Positions 27,891 to 37,010 of a stretch of 64,000 nt of DNA are shown here, one piece after another. The DNA is from Paenibacillus periandrae (GTDB taxonomy: Bacteria > Bacillota > Bacilli > Paenibacillales > NBRC-103111), in the NCBI RefSeq assembly GCF_022458865.1, contig NZ_JAJNMU010000003.1, positions 248,001-312,000 on the forward strand. The letters run 5' to 3'. The translations under genes were made by a program, and so were the position numbers. Under the pieces are notes generated by a model. That model had not been told where the DNA came from and ran no database searches. It saw only the letters and a list, made by a program, of their open reading frames with translations. Position 1 is the first letter of the stretch, and each line of letters starts with the position of its first letter.

Positions 27891-28721
27891 ATGAGCGACA
27901 AAATATCGGAAAAGATCGAAATTGATCTTCTCCTGGATGCGATCTTTTTGCGGCACGGGTATGATTTTCGCAATTATGCCCGTTCCTCTTTGATGAGAAG
28001 ATTGCACTATATCAAACAAAAAAATGGCCTGCTGTACATTTCCGATATGATTCCGAAGGTGCTGTACGATGAAGCTTTTACAAACCAATTGCTGTTGGAT
28101 TTATCGGTGACCGTTACCGAAATGTTTAGGGACCCGGAGTTTTTTGCGGAGCTGCGTAAGCAGGTGATTCCTTTACTGATGACGTATCCTTTTGTGAAAA
28201 TCTGGCATGCGGGCTGTGCAACAGGTGAAGAAGTGTATTCGATGGCGATCCTGCTTGAAGAAGAAGGCTTCTATGATCGTGTTCAGATCTATGCAACCGA
28301 TATTAATCAGGAGTCGCTGCACATAGCCCAGGAAGGTATTTATTCGCTGGAGAACATTCGTAAGTTTACAGCGAATTATCAAAAAAGCGGAGGCAAGTCC
28401 TCCTTTTCAGATTACTACCATGCCAAATATCAGATGGGTAAAATCAACGAGGATTTGAAAAGAAATATTGTGTTCTCCCAGCACAATTTGGCTACGGATC
28501 AAGCCTTTGGCGAGATGCATTTAATCGTTTGCCGTAATGTGCTGATCTATTTTGATAAGCAGCTGCAAAATCAGGTCTTTCGTCTTTTTAACAGCAGTCT
28601 CGTTTCTCGCGGATTTTTGTGTATTGGCAGCAAGGAATCGATCGAATTTTCAGACATTAATTCTTATTTTGAGGCGCTCTCCAGCAAGTGGAGAATTTTT
28701 CGAAAGCAATTACCTAAGTAG
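27891..28721 (+). CDS. cheR: CheR-type protein methyltransferase
   Basis: S-adenosylmethionine-dependent methyltransferase that in chemotaxis methylates receptor glutamates. 276 residues from the ATG two bases after the kinase stop; an in-frame ATG at 27873 overlapping the kinase end is an alternative, and neither has a good ribosome site, so translation is probably coupled. N-terminal helical domain (YDFRNYARSSLMRRLHYI), then the Rossmann domain with KIWHAGCATGEEVYSMAILL (cofactor loop), IYATDINQESL and LIVCRNVLIYFD. Because no chemoreceptor lies nearby, the target may be the coiled coil of the neighbouring kinase; that is inference. Confidence 0.92.
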   Translation: MSDKISEKIEIDLLLDAIFLRHGYDFRNYARSSLMRRLHYIKQKNGLLYISDMIPKVLYDEAFTNQLLLDLSVTVTEMFRDPEFFAELRKQVIPLLMTYPFVKIWHAGCATGEEVYSMAILLEEEGFYDRVQIYATDINQESLHIAQEGIYSLENIRKFTANYQKSGGKSSFSDYYHAKYQMGKINEDLKRNIVFSQHNLATDQAFGEMHLIVCRNVLIYFDKQLQNQVFRLFNSSLVSRGFLCIGSKESIEFSDINSYFEALSSKWRIFRKQLPK

Positions 28722-28756
28722 CTTGATCAGACACCTGGAAAGGAAGTCACAAGGTT

Positions 28757-29332
28757 ATGAATCAATTGGAAGCAGTCGTTGTTGGTGTATCTGCAGGGGG
28801 ACTTAAGGCTTTGGTAACCATACTGGCTTATCTCCCGGCGGATTATCACCTCCCCGTCATCATTGTTCAGCATCTGCTAGAGGGAAGCGACAGCTTTCTT
28901 GTCGATTATTTGAATGAACAGGTTAGCATCTGTGTCAAAGAAGCGGCAGATAAAGAAACGATCTGTCCCGGTTACGTTTATGTGGCCCCACCCGGCTATC
29001 ACCTGCTGATTGAGGATGAACGCCTGTTAAGTCTTTCGATTGACCCCAAGGTGAATTATTCCCGCCCATCGATTGATGTGCTATTTGATAGTGCTGCATT
29101 TGTTTTTCAAGAGAAGTGTCTCGGCATCGTTCTAACGGGAGCTAATCGCGATGGCAGTGAGGGACTGCGTCACATCAAGATGAACGGCGGCCAGGCCATC
29201 ATTCAAGACCCGGCAACAGCGGAGTACAACATTATGCCGCTGGCGGCAATGAGTGTGGTCAAGGCCGATCATATTTTAACCTTGGACGAAATAGGAAAAT
29301 ACCTGCTGGAGCTGCAGCCTTCCAATCGATGA
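28757..29332 (+). CDS. cheB: CheB-type methylesterase, catalytic domain only
   Basis: 191 residues, without the receiver domain that regulates ordinary CheB. ATG after AAAGGAAGTCACAAGG. The catalytic triad is visible and correctly spaced: Ser12 (GVSAGG), His39 (IVQHL) and Asp132 (GANRDGSEG). Other motifs: YVAPPGYHLLI and SRPSIDVLFDSAA. It would remove the methyl groups added by the CheR encoded just upstream. Stand-alone CheR/CheB pairs beside hybrid kinases are known in several bacteria, usually outside classical chemotaxis. Confidence 0.92.
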   Translation: MNQLEAVVVGVSAGGLKALVTILAYLPADYHLPVIIVQHLLEGSDSFLVDYLNEQVSICVKEAADKETICPGYVYVAPPGYHLLIEDERLLSLSIDPKVNYSRPSIDVLFDSAAFVFQEKCLGIVLTGANRDGSEGLRHIKMNGGQAIIQDPATAEYNIMPLAAMSVVKADHILTLDEIGKYLLELQPSNR

Positions 29333-29439
29333 TTAGCTATTAAATGATGCTTGTTCAAAAAGGTTAGCGGAGGCATACCTCTTCTCTACTGTAGCCGTCT
29401 ACCTTTGTGCACACGCTCTACTACAATGAGGAGGAGCCT

Positions 29440-30576
29440 ATGAACAGTCGGAATGATAAACACCCAACATTAAAAATATTGGTAGTTGATGACCGCAAAG
29501 AAAATTTAATCGCGATGCAAAAAATACTACGTGTGCTGGATTGTGAGATCTTCATCGTTGAATCCGGCAATGAGGCGTTATCGTTTACGCTCAGACATGA
29601 TTTTGCGCTTATTTTATTGGATGTCAATATGCCGGAGATGGATGGATTCGAGCTTGCAGAGCTGCTGCGCAGTAATGATGAGACGAGCCAGATTCCGATA
29701 ATTTTTGTAACGGCCAGCGATACGGAGGACCAGAGTGTATTCAAAGGCTACGAAAGCGGCGCCGTCGATTATTTGTTTAAGCCGGTTAATCCGGATATTT
29801 TGTTAAGCAAAGTAAGGGTATTCCTGGAATTGAATCTGAGGAAGATCGAGCTGGAATCGATGCAAACCGAACTGAAGCGAAGCAATGAAAGCTTGATGGA
29901 ATTTGCTCAGGTCGTTTCCCACGATCTCAAAAATCCATTGAATGTCATTACGGGTCTCAGTGAGCTTTTACTCGCCCGACACAGCTCGGAATTGAGTATG
30001 AAGGGCCAGGGGTATATTTCGAAAATTTCCGTGACAGCAGAGCGGATGACGCATCTGATTACAGATTTGCTGTCCTACGCACAATTAAATGCTAATGCGT
30101 CCTCATATACCGAAGTGGATCTTAATAGGGTTATCAACCATGTGATTACGGATTTGAGCAGCACCATTGAACAGAATAAAGGTCAGGTCATGGTGAGGCA
30201 TACCTTGCCGATCATTCAAGCGGATGCGACACAAATGTATCAGCTTTTTCAAAACATTATAGGTAATGGAATTAAATACCATCGGGCTGAAGTCGCGCCG
30301 ATTATCCAGATCTCGCTGGTACACAACGAAGAACATGGTGCTTTTACGGTGCTCATTGAGGATAACGGTATCGGGATGAGAAGCGAGGATATTCCCCACA
30401 TCTTCACCGCCTTCAAAAGGCTCGATAATGCCAAAGGCTATGAAGGCACCGGGATTGGGCTGGCTACCGTCAAAAAAATTATTGATCGGCATCAAGGTTC
30501 AATTGAAGTCACAAGTGAGCTGGGGCAGGGAACCACATTTTTGATTAAAATGTATGAATCGCAGGAAGAGATGTAG
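29440..30576 (+). CDS. Receiver-histidine kinase fusion protein
   Basis: 378 residues from the ATG after GAGGAGGAGCCT; a longer frame begins at 29407 without a ribosome site. Receiver domain at 8-125 (KILVVDDRKEN, ALILLDVNMPEMDG, LFKPVNP), a short coiled coil, phospho-acceptor His near 160 in VVSHDLKNPLNVITGL, and ATPase with NIIGNGIKYH and GTGIGLATVKKII. No membrane helix, so it is cytoplasmic. The architecture (receiver first, kinase second) suggests it takes phosphate from the large hybrid kinase and passes it on to a partner not encoded here. Last gene of the operon. Confidence 0.92.
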   Translation: MNSRNDKHPTLKILVVDDRKENLIAMQKILRVLDCEIFIVESGNEALSFTLRHDFALILLDVNMPEMDGFELAELLRSNDETSQIPIIFVTASDTEDQSVFKGYESGAVDYLFKPVNPDILLSKVRVFLELNLRKIELESMQTELKRSNESLMEFAQVVSHDLKNPLNVITGLSELLLARHSSELSMKGQGYISKISVTAERMTHLITDLLSYAQLNANASSYTEVDLNRVINHVITDLSSTIEQNKGQVMVRHTLPIIQADATQMYQLFQNIIGNGIKYHRAEVAPIIQISLVHNEEHGAFTVLIEDNGIGMRSEDIPHIFTAFKRLDNAKGYEGTGIGLATVKKIIDRHQGSIEVTSELGQGTTFLIKMYESQEEM

Positions 30577-30846
30577 AGCCGCATAATCTCGGAGGCGTGA
30601 TCCGCACGCTTTTGCATCAACTTGTTCAACGGACTTTTATACATAGGAAATAGAGCTGCAGATTACCTGACGGGTAGCCTGCTTTTTTTGCGTTGATTCA
30701 ATAGTTTTTTATTGTGAGCAGAACGTTTAGGTATAAATAATAAATCCGTTGTTCTCACTCTCCAATTACAATAAACTGGTTTCAACAAGGTATGAAGCAT
30801 CTAAGACGATTCCTTTATCTGTTATAAAGAAAGGTTGTGATTTCAA
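30577..30846. other. Gap between signalling operon and acetyltransferase
   Basis: 270 bases. Contains the terminator at 30658-30689; otherwise AT-rich with no open frame or promoter I can defend. Confidence 0.4.
30658..30689 (+). terminator. Terminator of the signalling operon
   Basis: Imperfect stem GCAG-TTACC with GGGTA-CTGC around a short loop, followed by seven T. Confidence 0.7.
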
Positions 30847-31401
30847 TTGAATTTGAAGACGTTCCCATTATTGGAGACTGATCGCTTTGTATTGCGTCAA
30901 ATGACGCTTGAGGATGCACCTACCGTATTTGAAATATTTTCGGATGGTGATGTTACAAAAGATATGGGGGAGGATCCATTCACCAGTATTCAGCAGGCAG
31001 AAGGTTTAATAACGTTTATGAACAATCTGTTTAATCAAAATAAAGCCTTCAGATGGGGAATTATATTAAAAGAGAATAATACGCTGGTAGGTACTTGTGG
31101 ATTCAACGGTTGGGAGATACATCGAGGTTCCCGTGGAGAAATTGGTTATGATTTGGGCAAAAAGTATTGGCGGCAAGGTTACATGACAGAAGTTTTAAAA
31201 AGTGTGATTGCTTTTGGTTTTGAAACGATGGAATTCAATCGGATAGAAGCATTTACCAACCTGGATGCTGAACCATCGATGCTTTTATTAAAAAAGCTTG
31301 GTTTTAACGAGGACGGTATTTTACGTGGATATGCTTCCTTTCATGGAGAATACGTTGATCAACGCTGTTACTCTCTATTACAACGAGAATGGTTGTCATG
31401 A
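30847..31401 (+). CDS. GNAT acetyltransferase, RimJ/RimL type
   Basis: Acetyl-CoA-dependent N-acetyltransferase, 184 residues, TTG start with AAAGG about 12 bases upstream. Motifs of the RimJ/RimL branch: LETDRFVLRQMTLEDAPTVFEI at the N-terminus, LVGTCGFNGWE, RGEIGYDLGKKYWRQGYMTEV (the acetyl-CoA loop) and RIEAFTNLDAEPSMLLLKKLGF. Substrate is unknown; members act on ribosomal proteins, antibiotics or small amines. Single gene ending at a shared bidirectional terminator. Confidence 0.92.
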   Translation: MNLKTFPLLETDRFVLRQMTLEDAPTVFEIFSDGDVTKDMGEDPFTSIQQAEGLITFMNNLFNQNKAFRWGIILKENNTLVGTCGFNGWEIHRGSRGEIGYDLGKKYWRQGYMTEVLKSVIAFGFETMEFNRIEAFTNLDAEPSMLLLKKLGFNEDGILRGYASFHGEYVDQRCYSLLQREWLS

Positions 31402-31446
31402 TTTTAAGGCAAAAACTACAGTACCGTGTGAAGGCACACAAACATA

Positions 31447-31484
31447 AACAACCACACCTCGCCTCAGCGATATGTGGTTGTTTT
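31447..31484. terminator. Bidirectional terminator
   Basis: Stem AACAACCACA (31447-31456) with TGTGGTTGTT (31473-31482), T-rich on both outer sides. It serves both the acetyltransferase gene and the converging gene that ends at 31490. Confidence 0.75.
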
Positions 31485-31489
31485 CATTG

Positions 31490-32953
31490 TTAATATAATT
31501 GAGTCATCAATTCATAATCCCACCAATACTTGGACGAATTCGTCGTTATATTGGTGAGGCGATTTGTCATCCCGTCCAACAGATATAAGTTGCGGCTTGC
31601 ATCAACATAGTAATTCCCTGGCAAATAAGGATACAGCTTGGCTGCAGGTTTATTTCCATCTAGTGCATAGATGCCGTCCGTTTCCTTGATTTGTTGGGGT
31701 GGTAATAAATCGCTGTAAGCTCTGACTATCAAAGCACTCTGATCAACATACAGTAGATCAAGATTAGCAGCCTGAGTCTGATTGTTCATGAATGTTGTTG
31801 TACCATCAGAAGAAACATGCAGAACCTGGCCGCGAAGTCTGGCAGTACGAGCAGACATGGAGGAGGGTGCTTGGCTAATGAACCAGCTGGAGCCGTCCTT
31901 ATTGGGAATCACATAGCTGGGTCTTTGAGTGAACTCGGGAACCGGTACCGCTCGTCCGTCTTTTACAATGAACGTAAAGCTGTCTTGTGGGGTGTAAATA
32001 TCCGCTGCCGCGTAATATACGGTGAGATACAGAAAACTGATTTCATTGCTTACAGGCAGAACTATACTTTCAAACGAATAGACCTTGTTGCGCAAGGCAA
32101 TAGGCATTGCGTTCGATTTTGTCTTATCCTCCTGTTTATTCTCCGTAGTAGACGAAAATGACAGCAATTCGAGCTGTTTATATATAAGCGTTTGGTCTTT
32201 CAATTCAACTTTTTCGTTTTTATTTTCAAAATTGGCAGCCTGATAAGGTTGGAAACGGTCCTTTTCATGCTTAGCGATCTTGTCAGCGTCATCCTTAGCT
32301 AGTCGGATCGGAGTTCCTTCCAGCGACTTGTTGATTTGATATATATCGTTTTGATTTCCGTACGCATAGAGAAAATCACCCTCATCATAAAACAGATGAT
32401 AAAGCACTTTATGCTGAATGGTCGCTAATTTGAACCCCGCTTCATTATCCCAACTCGTAGCCCATTCAAATTCATCATGGGTAAAGCGCCATGTCATGGG
32501 AAAATAAGTGATATCGCGGAACTGCAGAATCGGATACGGCTCATTGGCATTATCGATATTTTTCCAGTTGACGTTGATCGGATAGTCAGCAACCGCTGCC
32601 GTGTAATTCTGGCTCGGATCATTTTGATAGCTCAGACTTTGCTGTGGCTTTTGCCGGAACTGGTTGTTTCGCAATATACTTAGTCCGCTTTCCTGATCCC
32701 AGTTAACAGACAAGCTTAAGGCACGGCTGTAATCCCAGGTCATAGGAAAATAAGTAATATCGTTATAAACGATCAAAGGATATTTTTGGTGCTCATTTTC
32801 AATCAGGACACCATTGAGCTCAACGTTAAATGTAGGCATATGTACGTTCACTTGTTTGGGAGCTGCGGATGCTTGATCAGTTGCATAGATAATAGATACA
32901 AATAAAAGCACGAGGCCAACAACACATTTAATAAGACGATTGGGGAAGGGCAT
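31490..32953 (-). CDS. Secreted protein with two stalk-like repeats
   Basis: 487 residues, ATG after AAAGGAGATCCCTC. Signal peptide with cleavage near ASAAP (about residue 31). Two related blocks follow, at about 40-95 and 120-180. Each has a short beta pair, then YPLIVYNDITYFPMTWDYS in the first and YPILQFRDITYFPMTWRFT in the second, then WDQESGL or WDNEAGF. They resemble degenerate copper-amine-oxidase-like stalk domains. The remaining 300 residues are beta-rich with a propeller-like rhythm (YAYGNQNDIYQI, HVSSDGTTTF, NLYLLDGMTNRL). Outside or wall-associated; function unknown. Just upstream, and divergent, is an ECF sigma gene. Confidence 0.75.
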   Translation of the reverse strand: MPFPNRLIKCVVGLVLLFVSIIYATDQASAAPKQVNVHMPTFNVELNGVLIENEHQKYPLIVYNDITYFPMTWDYSRALSLSVNWDQESGLSILRNNQFRQKPQQSLSYQNDPSQNYTAAVADYPINVNWKNIDNANEPYPILQFRDITYFPMTWRFTHDEFEWATSWDNEAGFKLATIQHKVLYHLFYDEGDFLYAYGNQNDIYQINKSLEGTPIRLAKDDADKIAKHEKDRFQPYQAANFENKNEKVELKDQTLIYKQLELLSFSSTTENKQEDKTKSNAMPIALRNKVYSFESIVLPVSNEISFLYLTVYYAAADIYTPQDSFTFIVKDGRAVPVPEFTQRPSYVIPNKDGSSWFISQAPSSMSARTARLRGQVLHVSSDGTTTFMNNQTQAANLDLLYVDQSALIVRAYSDLLPPQQIKETDGIYALDGNKPAAKLYPYLPGNYYVDASRNLYLLDGMTNRLTNITTNSSKYWWDYELMTQLY

Positions 32954-33197
32954 GAGGGATCTCCTTTATAGGCAATTTTACAATTAGACGTGAGAGTTTT
33001 GGAAAAAGTTTCTAATCGGGAAGATAATGATTTACCATACAAATGATTAATAAATCTGAAGTGAACATGATAGGGCTTCTCGATCAAGTAATAAATATAA
33101 TTGATATAAATAATAACTGTTATAAAGATATTGAATCGAACTACTTTGAGGTTGAAAGCATATTTACTACGAGTGTAAGGGAAGGGAGGAAAAATCT

Positions 33198-33734
33198 TTG
33201 AGGGGATTACCCATAACGGAAGAGCAAGCGAAAGAGATGTATGAGGAGCATGCCCCATATGTATACGGAATTGCACTTATGATGACGAAATCAAGGGCAC
33301 TTGCCGATGATATCGCGCAGGAAGCGTTCCTTCGTGCCTTTCACAAATATCATTTGTACGATCCATCGAAACCTTTGCGACCGTGGTTATTCAGAATCAC
33401 GTTGAATTTGATCAGAGGCACACTGCGAAAGCAGCGATGGCTTTCCTGGATGGGACAAGTTCCGGATACGGCAGCATCTGAATCGCTGGAAGATCTCATC
33501 ATGCAGAATGAGAGGGAACAGGAATTATGGATGGCTGTTAATTTATTATCAGGGAAAAGACGAGAGGTCATCATTATGCACTATTATACCGGACTGTCTC
33601 TGCGAGAAACCGCGGCTGTGCTAGGAATCCAGGAAGGGACCTGCAAATCCAGGCTTCATGCCGCTTTGAGACAATTGAGAACGGACAGCAAGGAACATCA
33701 TCTTTTCATCGGGGTAAAGGAGAATGTGAAATGA
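33198..33734 (+). CDS. ECF-type RNA polymerase sigma factor (second)
   Basis: 178 residues from a TTG start with GGGAGG at good spacing. Region 2: EMYEEHAPYVYGIALMMTKS, ADDIAQEAFLRAFHKYHLY, LRPWLFRITLNLIRGTLRKQ; region 4: LSGKRREVIIMHYYTGLSLRE and TAAVLGIQEGTCKSRLHAAL. Its stop overlaps the next gene's start (ATGA), the normal layout for a sigma factor and its regulator. Distinct in sequence from the sigma factor at 8985. Confidence 0.92.
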   Translation: MRGLPITEEQAKEMYEEHAPYVYGIALMMTKSRALADDIAQEAFLRAFHKYHLYDPSKPLRPWLFRITLNLIRGTLRKQRWLSWMGQVPDTAASESLEDLIMQNEREQELWMAVNLLSGKRREVIIMHYYTGLSLRETAAVLGIQEGTCKSRLHAALRQLRTDSKEHHLFIGVKENVK

Positions 33735-35131
33735 CACTGGATTCCCAATCTAGACAGAACCTTGGCATGGATCTACCGCCTGAAGTAGCCGATGCTGTTC
33801 AAAATCGGATGAGCCATCTTCGACCTTCCGGCTCTTTTGAGACTTTGTGGCAGCGATACAAGAAGTACGCTCCCCATGATCCGAAAGGTCATCAGTCTGG
33901 ATTCAAGCATGTACGCAGAAAATGGCTTTTGGCTGCCAACGCCTTGATTTTATGTACGGTGATCGTTACCGGAGCGTGGCTTCTCTCTCCATCAGTAGGT
34001 GCCGCTCTTCAAAAGTCGAAATTTATAGAGCTGTTGTATAAGAGCTCTGGTGCCAGCTTTGACAACGGACTAGAGCAAATTGAACAACAAAACCTGAGCA
34101 CCCAGACGAATATTGCAATCATAGATAAAGACATCCGTTTGACGATAGCCAATGCCTTTTATGATGGTGTTCAAATTGTAGTTAATTATGAGGTGGAATT
34201 TCTTAAGGGTAAGAAAAGCTTGACCTCTGACGATGCTGCTGTGTATTACAAACTTCAGGTAGAAGATGCTCAACCTACGATGATGTCGACCCATGTGTTC
34301 ACGATTACGGGAGCTCATACCTTTGTGGGAACGACATTGATTAATACATCAGTGCTGCCAGAGCATCCGAGATTGACGATGCTGGTTGAACGAATTGGCA
34401 GCATTCAGGGCAATTGGAATGTCACAATCCCGTTATCGACAGAGAAAATAGAGCTTTTGACAACCAAATTTCGGCCCCAAATTTCAGGCACCTATCAGGA
34501 TAAACATTTTACTGTGGATGAAATTATTTTCACGCCGGTATCTACACAATTAGTCGTCAAAAACGATGATTTGGATCACAAGCTGTTTTATTGGATCAAA
34601 GATGATCTGGATACCCAATTTGATCCTGGCGGCGGGCAGAGTGGAAATGGAGAGGCTCGTATGAACTTTGGTCCTCCGTCGGCAATTAATCCGAAGCCGC
34701 CATTCGTCACGATGATGATTAATGGTATTCAGATGGAGCCGGGTGACTGGTCTAACAGAGATGTACTTGCCGCTTATACAGGCAAATTTCCAATCATCAT
34801 TGAAGGAAATAACGGGGGAACCATTAAGATCACAGGCGTTCAGTTTTTAGATGATACAACGGTAGTAGATTATGAATCGAGTGATGCGGTGAACCAGCTT
34901 CCAACGCTTATGCTGGAGGATTCCGCCGGCAAAAGGATATGGCCAAGCAAGCGTGCTGTTCGTGTAGCGAGGGACAAATATGCCTACAGCGTGCAGTTCC
35001 CAAAACTGGAGCCAGGGTCTCTAACCCGATTCGTCAATATGGTCGAAGAATATGTAAAAGTGCCACCGAAGCCAATGGAGGTCAGGATTCCGCTGGACTG
35101 GGATCATCCAAAGACACCAACAAATCCATAA
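33731..35131 (+). CDS. DUF4179-type membrane protein, probable anti-sigma factor
   Basis: 466 residues. A 70-residue cytoplasmic N-terminus, one membrane helix (WLLAANALILCTVIVTGAWLL, about 73-93), then a beta-rich outside region. The pattern just after the helix (SVGAALQKSKFIELLYK) and the long NIAIIDKDIRLTIANAFYDG stretch fit the DUF4179/DUF5643 family that regularly follows ECF sigma genes in Bacillales. It would hold the sigma factor inactive at the membrane. Overlaps the sigma gene by four bases; followed by a terminator. Confidence 0.82.
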   Translation: MTLDSQSRQNLGMDLPPEVADAVQNRMSHLRPSGSFETLWQRYKKYAPHDPKGHQSGFKHVRRKWLLAANALILCTVIVTGAWLLSPSVGAALQKSKFIELLYKSSGASFDNGLEQIEQQNLSTQTNIAIIDKDIRLTIANAFYDGVQIVVNYEVEFLKGKKSLTSDDAAVYYKLQVEDAQPTMMSTHVFTITGAHTFVGTTLINTSVLPEHPRLTMLVERIGSIQGNWNVTIPLSTEKIELLTTKFRPQISGTYQDKHFTVDEIIFTPVSTQLVVKNDDLDHKLFYWIKDDLDTQFDPGGGQSGNGEARMNFGPPSAINPKPPFVTMMINGIQMEPGDWSNRDVLAAYTGKFPIIIEGNNGGTIKITGVQFLDDTTVVDYESSDAVNQLPTLMLEDSAGKRIWPSKRAVRVARDKYAYSVQFPKLEPGSLTRFVNMVEEYVKVPPKPMEVRIPLDWDHPKTPTNP

Positions 35132-35143
35132 ACATCTATATTG

Positions 35144-35178
35144 TGAACAGGCGGCCCATGGGTTGTCTGTTCATTTTA
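35144..35178 (+). terminator. Terminator of the second sigma operon
   Basis: Stem TGAACAG (35144-35150) with CTGTTCA (ending 35173), extended inside by G-U pairs and followed by TTTTA. Confidence 0.7.
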
Positions 35179-35247
35179 TTGTTAGTGTATAAAAAATCCG
35201 GCTCTACGCACACTGAGTGAAAGAAGTTTTGGTTAGGGGGATCTTAA

Positions 35248-36921
35248 TTGGGTACTATGGGCAATAAATTATCTATAGCAGCCTTGGGTGGCGTCAATGA
35301 AATTGGAAAAAATATGTATCTTATTCAATTTGAAGATGATATTGTAATCATCGACTGCGGCTCCAAGTTTCCCGATGAAAGCTTATTGGGGATTGATCTA
35401 ATTATTCCGGATATTTCCTATTTGCTGGAGCATCGAGATAAAGTACGGGCTTTGATTGTCACACATGGACACGAAGATCATATCGGCGGCGTCCCCTACA
35501 TATTAAAGCAATTGAATATGCCGATTTATGCAACACGGCTAACGCTTGGATTAATTCAAAATAAATTAAAAGAGGCCGGATTGCTCGCTGAGGCTGATCT
35601 GATCCAGATCCATTCTGATTCTAGGGTTGAATTAGGCTCGATGTCGGCTACCTTTTTTAAAACCAATCACAGTATTCCGGATTGTCTGGGCGTAGTGTTT
35701 CATACTCCTGAAGGCACAGTTGTACATACTGGGGATTTTAAATTCGATCTAACGCCAGTCAACGAGCAGTTTCCTGACTTCCATCAGATGGCGCAAATTG
35801 GGAAAGATGGTGTGTTAGCTTTATTATCGGAAAGCACCAATGCAGAGCGTCCTGGATTTACCCCATCGGAACGAATAGTTGGTGAGCACATTGAAGAAGC
35901 CTTCAAAAGGGCTACGCAAAAAGTGTTTCTCTCCACCTTCGCATCCAACGTCCATCGGCTGCAGCAGGTGGTAGATGCGGCTTTTGTAACGAATCGAAAG
36001 CTGGCCTTGCTCGGTCGAAGTATGATCAATGTAGTCAATATTGCATCGGAGCTCGGTTATATCAATATTCCTGAAGGCATGCTGATCGAAGCGGCTGATA
36101 TTAATAATATAGCTTCTGATCGAATTGCGATCCTATGTACCGGAAGCCAAGGCGAACCTATGGCGGCGTTATCCAAATTGGCCAGCTCCAACTATCGACA
36201 TGCTGAAATCGTTGCCGGAGACACTGTTATTATAGCAGCCACACCTATACCGGGAAATGAGCGGAACGTCGCACGTATCGTAGATAATTTATTTCGTATC
36301 GGAGCTAAAGTGATTTATGGCTCCGGAACGGTAACAGGGATGCATGTATCTGGCCATGCCAGTCAGGAAGAGCTCAAATTAATGCTGACTTTGATGAAAC
36401 CCAAATATTTTATCCCCATTCATGGCGAATTCCGCATGCTTCATCAGCACAAATGGCTGGCTGAATCGGTGGGGGTGGATACGGACAACATCTTTATCAT
36501 TGATAACGGTGAAGTCGTGGATATTGAGAATCAAGTCGCTCGTCAAACTCGAAAAATACCATCGGGCAATACCCTTGTAGATGGCTGGGGCATCGGTGAT
36601 GTCGGAAATATCGTATTGCGTGACCGCAAGCATCTATCGGAGGATGGGATCCTTGTTGTCGTGGTTACACTTAGCAAAATGGACGGTAAAATTTTATCCG
36701 GGCCCGATATCATTTCCCGCGGCTTCGTTTATGTTCGAGAGTCCGAGGATTTGATGGAGGAGGCCAGTGCTATCGTAAAAAACACAATAAACCAATTACA
36801 GGCACAAAATGTGAATCAATGGAATTCACTTAAAGTTAATGTTAAGGCCGTGCTGGGACGCTTTTTATATGAGCAGACGGGAAGGCGGCCCGTCATTCTG
36901 CCGATCATTATGGAGATTTAA
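35248..36921 (+). CDS. rnjA: Ribonuclease J
   Basis: Metallo-beta-lactamase-fold exo/endoribonuclease of Gram-positive mRNA decay and rRNA processing. TTG start with AGGGGGA 6 bases upstream (557 residues; an ATG three codons on is possible). Zinc motif THGHEDHIGG (His73-His78), GDFKFDLTPV, beta-CASP segment LLSESTNAERPGFTPSE, LSTFASNVHRLQQ, CTGSQGEPMAALSKLA, and the late motif MHVSGHASQEELKLML and PIHGEFRMLHQHKWLAESVG. Length matches RNase J1 (about 555). Bacilli usually carry J1 and J2; which one this is cannot be decided, so the symbol is provisional. Monocistronic, with a strong terminator. Confidence 0.9.
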   Translation: MGTMGNKLSIAALGGVNEIGKNMYLIQFEDDIVIIDCGSKFPDESLLGIDLIIPDISYLLEHRDKVRALIVTHGHEDHIGGVPYILKQLNMPIYATRLTLGLIQNKLKEAGLLAEADLIQIHSDSRVELGSMSATFFKTNHSIPDCLGVVFHTPEGTVVHTGDFKFDLTPVNEQFPDFHQMAQIGKDGVLALLSESTNAERPGFTPSERIVGEHIEEAFKRATQKVFLSTFASNVHRLQQVVDAAFVTNRKLALLGRSMINVVNIASELGYINIPEGMLIEAADINNIASDRIAILCTGSQGEPMAALSKLASSNYRHAEIVAGDTVIIAATPIPGNERNVARIVDNLFRIGAKVIYGSGTVTGMHVSGHASQEELKLMLTLMKPKYFIPIHGEFRMLHQHKWLAESVGVDTDNIFIIDNGEVVDIENQVARQTRKIPSGNTLVDGWGIGDVGNIVLRDRKHLSEDGILVVVVTLSKMDGKILSGPDIISRGFVYVRESEDLMEEASAIVKNTINQLQAQNVNQWNSLKVNVKAVLGRFLYEQTGRRPVILPIIMEI

Positions 36922-36950
36922 AAGAACGGTAAATAGGTACCGCTGCGCTC

Positions 36951-37000
36951 AAAAAGAAACATCCCATTCCACCATCATGTGGTTTGGGATGTTTCTTTTT
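36951..37000. terminator. Strong bidirectional terminator
   Basis: Long hairpin: AAAAAGAAACATCCCA (36951-36966) pairs with TGGGATGTTTCTTTTT (36985-37000), and an inner CCAC/GTGG pair strengthens it. A-rich on the left and T-rich on the right, so it ends both the RNase J gene and the converging gene that ends at 37011. Confidence 0.9.
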
Positions 37001-37010
37001 CCAAGCTCCT

